A DNA stretch of 11,376 bases from Rhizobacter sp. (lineage in GTDB: Bacteria; Pseudomonadota; Gammaproteobacteria; Burkholderiales; Burkholderiaceae_C): NCBI GenBank assembly GCA_025360945.1, contig JANYBE010000169.1, positions 1 through 11,376 of the forward strand, in the 5' to 3' direction. The position numbers were made by a program, and so were the translations under genes. Shown piece after piece: positions 1 through 6,896 of this stretch. The notes under the pieces are model-generated. The model searched no databases and had not been told where the DNA came from. It was given only the letters and a program-made list of their open reading frames with translations. Position 1 is the stretch's first letter; every line of letters begins with the position of its first letter.

Positions 1-1
1 C

Positions 2-61
2 AAGCCGCTGACCAAGTTCGACAACCTGGCACCGGGCAGCGCGGGCGGTTCGGACTACTGA
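2..61 (+). CDS. 3' end of an unidentified upstream gene
   Basis: Only the last 19 codons and the stop are in the window. The peptide ends in GSAGGSDY before a TGA at 59-61. The final base of that stop is the first base of the ATG of the next gene, so the two are probably translationally coupled and belong to one operon. The reading is supported by this overlap and by GC-rich third positions. The peptide is too short for me to name a family. Confidence 0.55.
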   Translation, partial: KPLTKFDNLAPGSAGGSDY

Positions 62-966
62 TGACGCATGGCAGAGCCGTGATGACGATGATCGTCGTCA
101 CGCTGATGTGGAGCATTGCCGGCATTGTCACGCGCCAGCTCGACGCGGCGCACAGCTTCGAGGTCACGTTCTGGCGCAGTGCGTTCACGCTGATCTCGCT
201 CGCAATTTTGCTGCCCTGCTTGCGCGGCCCGGCCGTGCTGCTGCGTTCGCTGCGCGAGGGCGGCCGCACGCTGTGGATCTCGGGTGTGTGCTGGTGCGTG
301 ATGTTCACCGCCTTCATGGTCGCAATCACGTTGACGACCGTCGCGAACGTGCTCGTGACGATGGCGATCGCGCCGCTGCTCACCGCACTGATCGCGCGCA
401 CCGTGCTGGGCCATCGATTGGCCGCGCGCACCTGGACGGCCATCTTCGTGGCAGGTATCGGCATCGCGTGGATGTACGCGCGCGAGGTCAACGCTGCTGA
501 TCCGCGCCACCTGCTCGGCACGCTCGTCGCGCTCGGTGTGCCTATCGCCGCAGCGATCAACTGGGTCGTGATCCAGCACACGCGGCGCGCGGTCCACGTC
601 GATCTGCTGCCTGCGGTGCTGATCGGCGCGCTGCTGTCGGCATTGATCACGCTGCCGTTTTCGCTGCCCTTCGCGGCGAGTGCCCACGACCTCGGCCTGC
701 TGGCGCTGCTGGGCATTGTGCAGCTCGCCATTCCCTGCCTGATGTCGGTCGCCGCGGCGCGCCGCCTGAGCGCGCCCGAGGCCTCACTGCTAGCCCTGCT
801 CGAGGTTGTATTTGGCGTCGCTTGGGCGTGGTGGGGTGCGGGCGAAGCGCCGGCCGCACATGTCCTGGGTGGCGGCGCGCTGGTGCTGGTCGCACTCGCC
901 GGCAACGAGTTGCTCGCGCTGCGCAGCGGGGCTTCCCCTCAACGCACGCCGCAGGCGCCGCCGTAG
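61..966 (+). CDS. EamA/DMT-family transporter
   Basis: A 301-residue inner-membrane protein of the drug/metabolite transporter superfamily, with about ten hydrophobic helices arranged as two EamA repeats. The first repeat starts with a TLMWSIAGIVTRQL helix (residues 14-27), followed by FWRSAF (37-42), typical of the family. The second repeat ends in the conserved LLALLEVVFGVAWAWW stretch with Glu261 near residue 260. Members export amino acids, metabolites or drugs; the substrate cannot be told from sequence. The ATG at 61 overlaps the preceding stop by one base; an ATG at 82 is a possible alternative start, just before the first helix. It is followed 9 bp later by the WS/DGAT gene, so it is probably co-transcribed with the lipid genes. 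An export role for a lipid precursor or product is only speculation. Confidence 0.9.
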   Translation: MTHGRAVMTMIVVTLMWSIAGIVTRQLDAAHSFEVTFWRSAFTLISLAILLPCLRGPAVLLRSLREGGRTLWISGVCWCVMFTAFMVAITLTTVANVLVTMAIAPLLTALIARTVLGHRLAARTWTAIFVAGIGIAWMYAREVNAADPRHLLGTLVALGVPIAAAINWVVIQHTRRAVHVDLLPAVLIGALLSALITLPFSLPFAASAHDLGLLALLGIVQLAIPCLMSVAAARRLSAPEASLLALLEVVFGVAWAWWGAGEAPAAHVLGGGALVLVALAGNELLALRSGASPQRTPQAPP

Positions 967-975
967 GATCGACGG

Positions 976-2595
976 ATGAACCAATTGCCCGGGCTCGACG
1001 CCAGCTTCCTGCACATCGAAACGCCGCAGATGCCGATGCACGTCGGCGCGCTGCACAACTTCGAGCTGCCCGCCAACTTCCCGGGTGACTTCGCCGCCGA
1101 CATGCGTCGCCACATGGCGGCACGCCTGCCGCTGGCGCCGGCCTTGCGCCAGAAGCTGGCGACGATGCCGCTGAATTTCGCGAACCCGGTCTGGATCGAT
1201 GCCGAGCCCGATCTCGACCAGCACATCGTCACGATCAAGCTGCCCAAGGGCAGTGGTCAGGCCGAGCTGGAGCGCCAGGTCGGCATGTTGCATCCGGTGC
1301 TCCTTAAGCGCGACCGACCACTGTGGAAGTTTCATGTTTTTACCGGGCTGGCCAATGGCCCGCAAGGCCAGAAGCGCTACGCGATGTACACCCAATTGCA
1401 TCACGCAGCCGTGGATGGCCAGGCTGCGGTCGCGCTTGGGCAAGCGATCCTCGACCTGAGCCCTGCGCCACGCGAGATCGCAGCCGCGCCCGAGCGTAAG
1501 TCCCGCAATCCGCTCGGCATGGCCGACATGCTGCGCGGTGCGCTCGTGAACCAGTTCGATCTGGTGGTGCGTGCGGTCAAGGCGATCCCGGCCACCGTCG
1601 GGGTGCTGTCGCAGATGGCGGCACAGAAGGCTGGTGACAGCGCCGGCGGCACGGCGCGCGCAATGGTCTCGCGCCTGAGAGGCGAGGGCGCCGCGGTCAA
1701 GAGCGTCAGCAACCTCGCGATCGCGCCGCGCACGCGCCTGAACGCGACCGTCTCCGCGACGCGCGCATTCGCATCCATCAGTCTGCCGCTGGCCGCGCTC
1801 AATGCGACGCGCCGCAAACACAGGGCGAGCCTGAACGATGCAGTGCTGATGATTTGCAGCGGTGCGCTGCGCCGGCACTTTCTAAAGCACGGCCCGTTGC
1901 CGCGCAAGTCGATGGTGGCCGGCGTGCCAATCTCGACGCGCGCGAAGGGCGACACCGCGTCGAACAACCAGGCGACGATGACGGTCGTGACCCTGGGCAC
2001 GCACATCGCCGACCCGGCTAAACGCTTGGCCTATGTGCTCGCTGCCACCGCGGCGATGAAGAACAACATGGGAGCGATGAAGAGCCTGATGCCGTCCGAC
2101 TTCCCGACGCTGGGCGTGCCGTGGCTGATGCAGGGCCTGGGCGCGCTGTACGCGAAGGCACGCGTCGCCGACCGGCTGCCTGCGATCGCGAACGTGACCA
2201 TCTCGAACGTGCCCGGCCCGACCGTGCCGCTCTACATGGCCGGCGCGAAGATGTTGACCAACTATCCGACCTCAATCGTCGTTCACGGGATCGCGCTGAA
2301 CATCACGGTCCAGACCTACAACGAATCGCTCGAGTTCGGACTGATCGCCTGCGGCGAGGCGATGCCCGAGGTCGCCGAACTCGCACGCCATGTGCAGGCG
2401 TCGTTCGACGAGTTCCAAGCCTTGCCGGCGACTGTCGAGGCGGACGCGGCACCTGTGCTGGTGGCGAAGAAAGCCGTGCCACGAAAGGCGACCAAGAGCG
2501 TGGCAGCCAAGGCCAAATCCGCAAAGAAGCCTGTCGCGGAGGCGACAAAGTCGGCTAGGGCAAGTGCTCCGAAGAACACACGTGTCGCCCGCTAA
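976..2595 (+). CDS. Wax ester synthase/diacylglycerol acyltransferase (WS/DGAT)
   Basis: A 539-residue bifunctional acyltransferase that transfers acyl groups from acyl-CoA to fatty alcohols or diacylglycerol, making wax esters or triacylglycerol at the inner membrane and on lipid droplets. The N terminus (LPGLDASFLHIETP) is typical of the family. The catalytic HHxxxDG motif is HHAAVDG at residues 142-148. Other family landmarks are RPLW (114-117), PRTRLN (251-256), SLNDAV (285-290) and ISNVPGP (409-415). The core ends near residue 480. Residues 491-539 form an added tail rich in Lys and Ala (for example KATKSVAAKAKSAKK), resembling histone-H1-like or PHA-granule protein tails, which many family members lack. 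The start ATG has a GGAT 6 bp upstream and lies 9 bp after the transporter gene. Two hydrolase genes and a catalase-like gene follow. The family assignment is firm; whether wax or triacylglycerol is the main product is unknown. Confidence 0.95.
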   Translation: MNQLPGLDASFLHIETPQMPMHVGALHNFELPANFPGDFAADMRRHMAARLPLAPALRQKLATMPLNFANPVWIDAEPDLDQHIVTIKLPKGSGQAELERQVGMLHPVLLKRDRPLWKFHVFTGLANGPQGQKRYAMYTQLHHAAVDGQAAVALGQAILDLSPAPREIAAAPERKSRNPLGMADMLRGALVNQFDLVVRAVKAIPATVGVLSQMAAQKAGDSAGGTARAMVSRLRGEGAAVKSVSNLAIAPRTRLNATVSATRAFASISLPLAALNATRRKHRASLNDAVLMICSGALRRHFLKHGPLPRKSMVAGVPISTRAKGDTASNNQATMTVVTLGTHIADPAKRLAYVLAATAAMKNNMGAMKSLMPSDFPTLGVPWLMQGLGALYAKARVADRLPAIANVTISNVPGPTVPLYMAGAKMLTNYPTSIVVHGIALNITVQTYNESLEFGLIACGEAMPEVAELARHVQASFDEFQALPATVEADAAPVLVAKKAVPRKATKSVAAKAKSAKKPVAEATKSARASAPKNTRVAR

Positions 2596-2626
2596 CATGG
2601 GCTGATCCAAACTGCCTTGTTGCGGC

Positions 2627-3436
2627 ATGCCTCGCTCCAACCCCAATCCCAAAACGCGGACGCCCGCCGACCTGCGCCCGCCCAGCGCCTTTTTGTTGAT
2701 GCTCGAAGCCCGTGCGCTGTGGGAGATGGGCGCGATGATCGCGGCCACGCCCTGGCTGCGGCGCCTACCCAAGGGCGACGGTCACCCCGTATTCGTGTTT
2801 CCCGGCATGGGCGCGAACGATTTCACCACCGTACCGCTGCGCAACTTCCTGAATGGCCTGGGCTACGCGACGCAGGCCTGGGGGCAGGGCTTCAACTTCG
2901 GGCCCCGCAATGGGGTGCTGGGGAAATGCGCAGCCGATGTGCGGGCGCTGTCCGAACGTCATGGCCGACCCGTCAGCTTGATCGGCTGGAGTCTGGGCGG
3001 CATCTACGCGCGTGAGATGGCCAAGGAGCTGCCGCAGCATACGCGTAGCGTGATCACGCTGGGGACACCATTCGCCGGCCATCCGCGTGCCACCAACGCC
3101 TGGCGCATCTTCGAGATGCTGAGCGGCCAGAGTGCCGACGACCCGGCCATGATCGAACGCTTGCGCGCGCCGCCACTCGTGCCGACGACCTCGATCTACT
3201 CGCGCACCGACGGCATCGTATCTTGGCAATGCAGCCTGAACGAGCCGGGGCCGATGACCGAGAACATCGAGGTCCGGGCCAGCCACACCGGCATGGGCAT
3301 GAACCCACTCGCGTTGTACGCGGTGGCCGATCGCCTCCTGCAGTCACCGGGGCAGTGGCGCCACTTCGAGGCGAGCGGCGCGAGGCGCTGGTTCTTCCAG
3401 GCCTCGCCACCGCATGCCGCGATGAAGGCCGCATGA
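2627..3436 (+). CDS. Alpha/beta hydrolase, lipase/esterase-like
   Basis: A 269-residue alpha/beta-hydrolase. The nucleophile elbow is GWSLGG with Ser122. Asp195 in YSRTDGIVSW and His220 in the SHTGM segment complete a plausible catalytic triad. FPGMGAND (58-65) fits the oxyanion-hole loop, and TLGTPFAGHP (144-153) resembles the segment after the nucleophile in triacylglycerol lipases and PGAP1-like proteins. No signal peptide is evident: the N terminus is basic, followed by an amphipathic or hydrophobic segment (21-44), so it may be cytoplasmic or loosely membrane-bound. It follows the WS/DGAT gene by 31 bp and is 1 bp ahead of the catalase-like gene. That context suggests it hydrolyses or remodels the stored neutral lipids, which is an inference. 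There is no good in-frame start upstream of the ATG at 2627. Confidence 0.88.
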   Translation: MPRSNPNPKTRTPADLRPPSAFLLMLEARALWEMGAMIAATPWLRRLPKGDGHPVFVFPGMGANDFTTVPLRNFLNGLGYATQAWGQGFNFGPRNGVLGKCAADVRALSERHGRPVSLIGWSLGGIYAREMAKELPQHTRSVITLGTPFAGHPRATNAWRIFEMLSGQSADDPAMIERLRAPPLVPTTSIYSRTDGIVSWQCSLNEPGPMTENIEVRASHTGMGMNPLALYAVADRLLQSPGQWRHFEASGARRWFFQASPPHAAMKAA

Positions 3437-3437
3437 G

Positions 3438-4466
3438 ATGAGCATCGCACTCACCCGCCACGAGCAAGCCCCCGCGGGTGAGGATGCGGCCATCGCCGAG
3501 ATCGTGCGGATCATCAAGCTCAAGCTGCGCGAGCAGTTCCGGGTCGGTCAGGGCAACATGCGCCGCGACGCGCATCCGAAGCACCACGGTGCGGTGCGTG
3601 CCGAACTCGTCGTCGAGTCGGACCTGCCGTCCGAGCTGGCGGTCGGCGTGTTCAGCAGCGCGCGCAGCTACCCGGCCTGGGTGCGTTTCTCGAACGGTTC
3701 GGGCACGGTGCAGGCAGATCACATGCGCGACGGTCGCGGCATCGCGATCAAGCTGATGGATGTGGCCGGCTCGAAGCTGATGGGCGACGAGGCGCACACG
3801 CAGGATTTCCTTTTCATCAACCACGACGTGTTCGCGGTGAAGGACGCGAGCGACTACGTCGAGCTGTTTCGGATCATCGAACGCAATGGCACGCCGACCC
3901 AATTCTTCCTGAGCGCGAACCCGTTCAAATGGCACCTGAAGGAGCTTGCGAACGCGAACAAGATCAGAGTCCAGATCTCGAACCTTCTCACACTTCGGTA
4001 CTGGACGATGACGCCCTATCTGATGGGCGGAACGCCGGCCAAGTTCTCGATGCGATCGCAGGTGCTGGCCAACACCGGAGCGCCGCCGAACTCCACGCCC
4101 GACTACCTGCGCGAGGTGATGTCGCAGCAGCTCAAGCGCAAGGGCGTCGCGTTCGACTTCATGGTGCAGCTGCAGACCGACGCGCGCCACATGCCGGTCG
4201 AAGACCCGCGCATTCGCTGGGAGCCCTCGATGTCCCCGTGGCGCAAGGTTGCCACGCTGCGCATCCCGATGCAGACCTTCGATTCGCCAGCGCAATTGCA
4301 GTTCGCCGAAGACCTGTCCTACTCACCCTGGCACAGTGTGCCGGAGCATCAACCGCTCGGCGGCGTGAACCGCTGCCGACGCATCGTCTACCACGCGATC
4401 TCGGAGTTCCGGCATGCGGCCAATGGCCGCAATGCGTTCGAGCCGACTGGAACGGAACAATTCTGA
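3438..4466 (+). CDS. Catalase-family heme protein (small catalase-like/SrpA-like)
   Basis: A 342-residue protein with the catalase core fold but far shorter than a typical catalase of about 480 or more residues. Visible landmarks are a distal-histidine segment HPKHHGAVRAEL (probable distal His46), the WVRFSN strand (81-86), GRGIAIKL (99-106), TQDFLFINHDVF (121-132) and the proximal heme-ligand motif RRIVY (314-318), whose Tyr318 is spaced from Arg314 as in the RxxxY of catalases. Such catalase-related proteins can be true peroxidases or can act on organic or fatty-acid hydroperoxides. The start ATG is 1 bp after the hydrolase stop, with GAAGG about 9 bp upstream. Lying between two hydrolases and downstream of an acyltransferase, it may act on lipid peroxides; this is an inference. 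Heme binding is predicted, not shown. Confidence 0.88.
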   Translation: MSIALTRHEQAPAGEDAAIAEIVRIIKLKLREQFRVGQGNMRRDAHPKHHGAVRAELVVESDLPSELAVGVFSSARSYPAWVRFSNGSGTVQADHMRDGRGIAIKLMDVAGSKLMGDEAHTQDFLFINHDVFAVKDASDYVELFRIIERNGTPTQFFLSANPFKWHLKELANANKIRVQISNLLTLRYWTMTPYLMGGTPAKFSMRSQVLANTGAPPNSTPDYLREVMSQQLKRKGVAFDFMVQLQTDARHMPVEDPRIRWEPSMSPWRKVATLRIPMQTFDSPAQLQFAEDLSYSPWHSVPEHQPLGGVNRCRRIVYHAISEFRHAANGRNAFEPTGTEQF

Positions 4467-4468
4467 CT

Positions 4469-5362
4469 ATGCAAATTTCTGCCAACGGGATCGCCCTCGA
4501 AGTCGAAGACCACGGCCTCGCCCATGGCGAGCCGCTGGTGCTCGTGATGGGCCTGGGCATGCAGCTCGTCGCGTGGCATCCGGATTTCGTCGCGATGCTG
4601 GTGGCGCGCGGCTTTCGCGTGATCCGTTTCGACAATCGTGACATTGGCCTGAGTCAGCGCTTCGATCACCTCGGCGTGCCGAATCTCGCGCTCGATTCGC
4701 TGAGGTACGCGGTCGGCATGAAGGTGAGCGCGCCGTACACGGTCGCGACGATGGCCGACGACACCGCCGGCCTGCTCGATGCGCTGGGCTTGTCGTCCGC
4801 ACACATTTGCGGCGCGTCGATGGGTGGCATGATCGCGCAGCAACTCGCGGCGCGGCACCCAAAACGGGTGAAGAGCCTGACGTTGATCATGACCAGCAGC
4901 GGCTCGCGCCGTCTTCCCGGGCCGACGCTGAAGGTGCGCAGCGCGATGATCTCGCGCCCCAAGGATGCGCACAACGTGCAGTGCGTGATCGAACATTACG
5001 TCAAACTCTACAAGCTGATTGGCAGCCCCGGCTACCCGGCTGATGACGCCTATCTGCACGATCGCCTCGGCCAATCGGTGCGGCGCTCGTATCGGCCGCA
5101 AGGCACGGCGCGTCAGATGATCGCCATCGCAGCCGATGGCAACCGCTCTGCGTTGTTGGGTGCCATCAAGGTGCCTACGCAGATCATCCATGGGCGAGAC
5201 GACCCGCTCGTGCCGGTTGCCGCTGGGCACGATCTCGCGGCCAAGATTCCAGGCGCGCAGATCGATGTGATCGACGGTATGGGCCACGACCTGCCGATGC
5301 CGTTGTGGCCGCGGTTCGTGGACGGCATCGCCAGTGCGGCAGACCGGGCCCAGCCGGCCTAG
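4469..5362 (+). CDS. Alpha/beta hydrolase (esterase/RdmC-like)
   Basis: A 297-residue alpha/beta-hydrolase. It has an HG-type oxyanion region (MGLGMQ, 27-32), FDNRDIGLS (54-62), the nucleophile elbow GASMGG with Ser117, HGRDDPLVP with Asp245, and GMGHDLP with His273. The order and spacing match small-molecule ester hydrolases such as the aclacinomycin methylesterase group. The open frame extends far upstream, but that part is antisense or out of frame to the catalase-like gene. The ATG at 4469, 2 bp after that gene's stop, gives a normal N terminus (MQISANGIALEVED). It is the last gene of the plus-strand operon. It could be a carboxylesterase for lipid products; the substrate is unknown. Confidence 0.9.
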   Translation: MQISANGIALEVEDHGLAHGEPLVLVMGLGMQLVAWHPDFVAMLVARGFRVIRFDNRDIGLSQRFDHLGVPNLALDSLRYAVGMKVSAPYTVATMADDTAGLLDALGLSSAHICGASMGGMIAQQLAARHPKRVKSLTLIMTSSGSRRLPGPTLKVRSAMISRPKDAHNVQCVIEHYVKLYKLIGSPGYPADDAYLHDRLGQSVRRSYRPQGTARQMIAIAADGNRSALLGAIKVPTQIIHGRDDPLVPVAAGHDLAAKIPGAQIDVIDGMGHDLPMPLWPRFVDGIASAADRAQPA

Positions 5363-5378
5363 CCGTGGCCTAGCCGGC
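5353..5378 (+). terminator. GC-rich repeat/hairpin at the operon end
   Basis: GCCGGC at 5353-5358 and 5373-5378 can pair as a stem, and the 10-base unit GGCCTAGCCG is directly repeated at 5356-5365 and 5367-5376, separated by one T. The first copy contains the TAG stop of the hydrolase gene. It sits between two convergent genes (stops at 5362 plus and 5384 minus), where a bidirectional terminator would be expected. There is no T-run on either side, so the terminator role is uncertain. Confidence 0.35.
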
Positions 5379-5383
5379 AAGAT

Positions 5384-5581
5384 TCAATCCTGCGTGCCGT
5401 AAATTTCCGCGGCGTATTCGGGTTGCAGGTCACAGGCATCGTCGAACTGGCCATCGGCGACCATGAGTGCCGACATGGTGTCCAGCGCCGGCTGCACCAG
5501 CATCGCGCGATAGGCGAAGCGTCGCGTCCATTCCGGTCGGGCGAAGGTCTCGGTCGCTGCTTGCATTGAAGGCTTCTGCAT
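5384..5581 (-). CDS. Small conserved-looking protein, paralogue of the 5761 gene
   Basis: A 65-residue protein with no recognised domain name. It aligns without gaps to the protein encoded at 5761-6045: about 16 identities over 46 positions, including Trp18, Phe22-Ala23, Arg25, Pro31, Leu33, Ser37-Ala38 and the ending AAEI. The pattern W...FA.R.....P.L followed by L.P..AAEI recurs in both, which argues that both are genuine genes. It is probably cytoplasmic and helical, with no signal peptide or membrane segment. The start is uncertain: ATG at 5581, or an in-frame ATG five codons later; neither has a clear ribosome binding site. It converges on the lipid operon and is divergent from its paralogue. 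No function can be assigned. Confidence 0.6.
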   Translation of the reverse strand: MQKPSMQAATETFARPEWTRRFAYRAMLVQPALDTMSALMVADGQFDDACDLQPEYAAEIYGTQD

Positions 5582-5617
5582 GTTGCAGCCAAGTTTCGTT
5601 GCTCGCCGTGGCCACCG

Positions 5618-5659
5618 ATGTAGGACTTGGTCGCGGATGCGACGCGAAACGACCTACAT
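5618..5659. repeat. Palindromic REP-like element
   Basis: ATGTAGG at 5618-5624 is matched by its inverted copy CCTACAT at 5653-5659. Inside is a second perfect stem, GTCGC (5630-5634) and GCGAC (5639-5643), with a GGAT loop. The minus strand starts TGTAGGTCG, reminiscent of widespread proteobacterial intergenic palindromes. It occupies the space between the two divergent small genes, so it may be a repetitive extragenic element, a shared operator, or both. One copy in one window cannot decide. Confidence 0.5.
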
Positions 5660-5760
5660 GCGTCTGCTGGGACATCTGTCACGCCGCCCATTGCGCAAGT
5701 CCGAATTCACCCGCCAGTTCATCGTCTGGCAGCGCGCGCATCCCTTCGACAATTCGACCC

Positions 5761-6045
5761 ATGGTCAAGAATCATTGCACCCATACATGGATTGGCAGCT
5801 TTGCCGCGCGACTGACGCAGCTGCGGCCCGGTCTGTGCATCGGCTCGGCGGTTCAGTACGCGGTTATGAGCTTGCATCACGCGGCCGAGCTCGAGCCACG
5901 GCGCGCTGCCGAAATCTTCGTGATCGCGAACCCTAATCCTGATTCGGTCCAACGCAGGCCCGCGGCACAGCCGGCCGAATTGCACGCGGCGCGGTACCGC
6001 AGCTTGTTCGGCGCTCGCCTTGCGGCGCCGACATCTGTTCCCTAG
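5761..6045 (+). CDS. Small conserved-looking protein, paralogue of the 5384 gene
   Basis: A 94-residue protein. Residues 9-55 (TWIGSFAARLTQLRPGL onward, ending in LEPRRAAEIF) align without gaps to the 65-residue protein on the opposite strand at 5384-5581. The C-terminal third (about residues 60-94) is an Ala/Arg/Pro-rich extension containing ARYRSLFG and has no counterpart in the shorter protein. The open frame extends upstream to 5467, but that part is Ser/Ala/Pro-rich and crosses the palindrome at 5618-5659, so the ATG at 5761 is preferred. There is no strong ribosome binding site. No signal peptide or membrane helix is seen. The function is unknown. Confidence 0.6.
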   Translation: MVKNHCTHTWIGSFAARLTQLRPGLCIGSAVQYAVMSLHHAAELEPRRAAEIFVIANPNPDSVQRRPAAQPAELHAARYRSLFGARLAAPTSVP

Positions 6046-6299
6046 CGGTCCCGTCAGCGCGCCAGTCATGCAGGAGCGCGCTAGACCAGCGCGCTAAGCG
6101 ACACACGGTGTGAGGCGGTCGCCCCGGCCGGACCGGCGACGACTTGAGCCGCACGCGTGCGTGTCCGAGCTCATGAGTGCCAAGTGTTCACGGATTTCTT
6201 GATTTCCGCGCGGCAGCCCGAGATCGCCGTGGTGGCGAATGCGCGAAGCATGGTGCACGATCCGATGCCTGATTTCCTCTGCAGCACGGATTCGACACC
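6046..6299. other. Non-coding stretch with short repeats and palindromes
   Basis: No gene is convincing here. AGCGCGC occurs at 6056, 6075 and 6088; the last two extend to AGCGCGCTA. CACAC-G-GTGTG lies at 6102-6112, and a perfect 12-base palindrome, CGCACGCGTGCG, at 6150-6161. A minus-strand open frame (6094-6312, 72 codons) crosses the region. It has a plausible stretch (HHGDLGLPRGNQEIREHLAL), but no recognisable family, and its start overlaps the next plus-strand gene. It may be decayed coding sequence. Confidence 0.35.
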
Positions 6300-6518
6300 A
6301 TGAGCACCCCATCCGCAGTTCACCCCCTGCTCAAACCAATGCGGTCGTTGCAGGAGACTTGTGCGTCATTGCTCGCCGTCAAGCGCGGCCCCTCGACGAG
6401 TGGCGTCAAGGCGGCAGCCAAACGACCCGCCGCCGCAGGCGCGCTGGACGACGACATGCCAACCCAATGGCCGCAGACCTCCTGGTCTGAAACCAGCTTC
6501 GAGCCGCGAATGCCGTGA
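6300..6518 (+). CDS. Hypothetical small protein
   Basis: A 72-residue frame from the ATG at 6300. The protein has a short N-terminal helix-like part (HPLLKPMRSLQETCASLLAV), a basic Ala/Lys/Pro linker and an acidic, Trp-containing tail (QWPQTSWSETSFEP). No family is recognised. It ends 2 bp before the stop of the convergent gene at 6521. CTGGT/ACCAG (6482-6486 and 6492-6496) forms a small hairpin near its 3' end. Codon use is less GC-biased than in the neighbouring operons, and another plus-strand frame overlaps it, so it may not be real. Confidence 0.35.
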   Translation: MSTPSAVHPLLKPMRSLQETCASLLAVKRGPSTSGVKAAAKRPAAAGALDDDMPTQWPQTSWSETSFEPRMP

Positions 6519-6520
6519 GT

Positions 6521-6787
6521 TCAGCCGCGCAGCCATTGCGCGAGCCAGAGTATCGCTGCAGTTCCGGTGCCAAGGGCCGCCATGAGGACGAGGACGAGTA
6601 TGGCCATGCCGCTGAACTGTGACTTGCGCACTGGGGCGCTCCGCTCGGGGCCGCTGAGCGAGTGGTAGTAGCCGGAGGCGCTCGAAAAGCCGGTCGTGTG
6701 GAACTCGCTCGGTCGTTCGTCCTTAGGTTCCGAGTCCCATTCGAAGAACTGCGTCTCTTTGAAGGCCAAGTGATTCCTTTTCAACAT
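6521..6787 (-). CDS. Small C-terminally anchored membrane protein, hypothetical
   Basis: An 88-residue protein from the ATG at 6787. Residues 1-58 are hydrophilic and rich in aromatic and charged residues (KETQFFEWDSEPKDE). They are followed by basic residues (RKSQ) and a single strongly hydrophobic helix (about 61-85, MAILVLVLMAALGTGTAAIL), ending in QWLRG. The topology therefore suggests a cytoplasmic domain with a C-terminal membrane anchor. The frame stays open upstream to 6967, but that part overlaps decayed hipA-like sequence, so the internal ATG is chosen. The ribosome binding site is weak. No family is recognised. Confidence 0.55.
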   Translation of the reverse strand: MLKRNHLAFKETQFFEWDSEPKDERPSEFHTTGFSSASGYYHSLSGPERSAPVRKSQFSGMAILVLVLMAALGTGTAAILWLAQWLRG

Positions 6788-6896
6788 GGCTGAATTGTCC
6801 GCAGCCCGCACAACCCGTTGCAGCCCCGAGGCCAGGGGGTGAGGCCCAGCGGCACGCGACAATCGTGAAAGAATCCCGCCTGCGTGCGGTCCGGCA

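Noticed and set aside
790..1878. Long minus-strand open frame (362 codons)
   Set aside because: It is antisense to the transporter and WS/DGAT genes, rich in Arg/His/Gln, and shows no family motif; typical of GC-rich shadow frames.
3054..4295. Long minus-strand open frame (413 codons)
   Set aside because: It is antisense to the lipase-like and catalase-like genes, both of which have clear catalytic motifs.
3929..4468. Upstream extension of the second hydrolase
   Set aside because: It is out of frame with the catalase-like gene it overlaps and has shadow-like composition; the ATG at 4469 fits the operon spacing and family N terminus.
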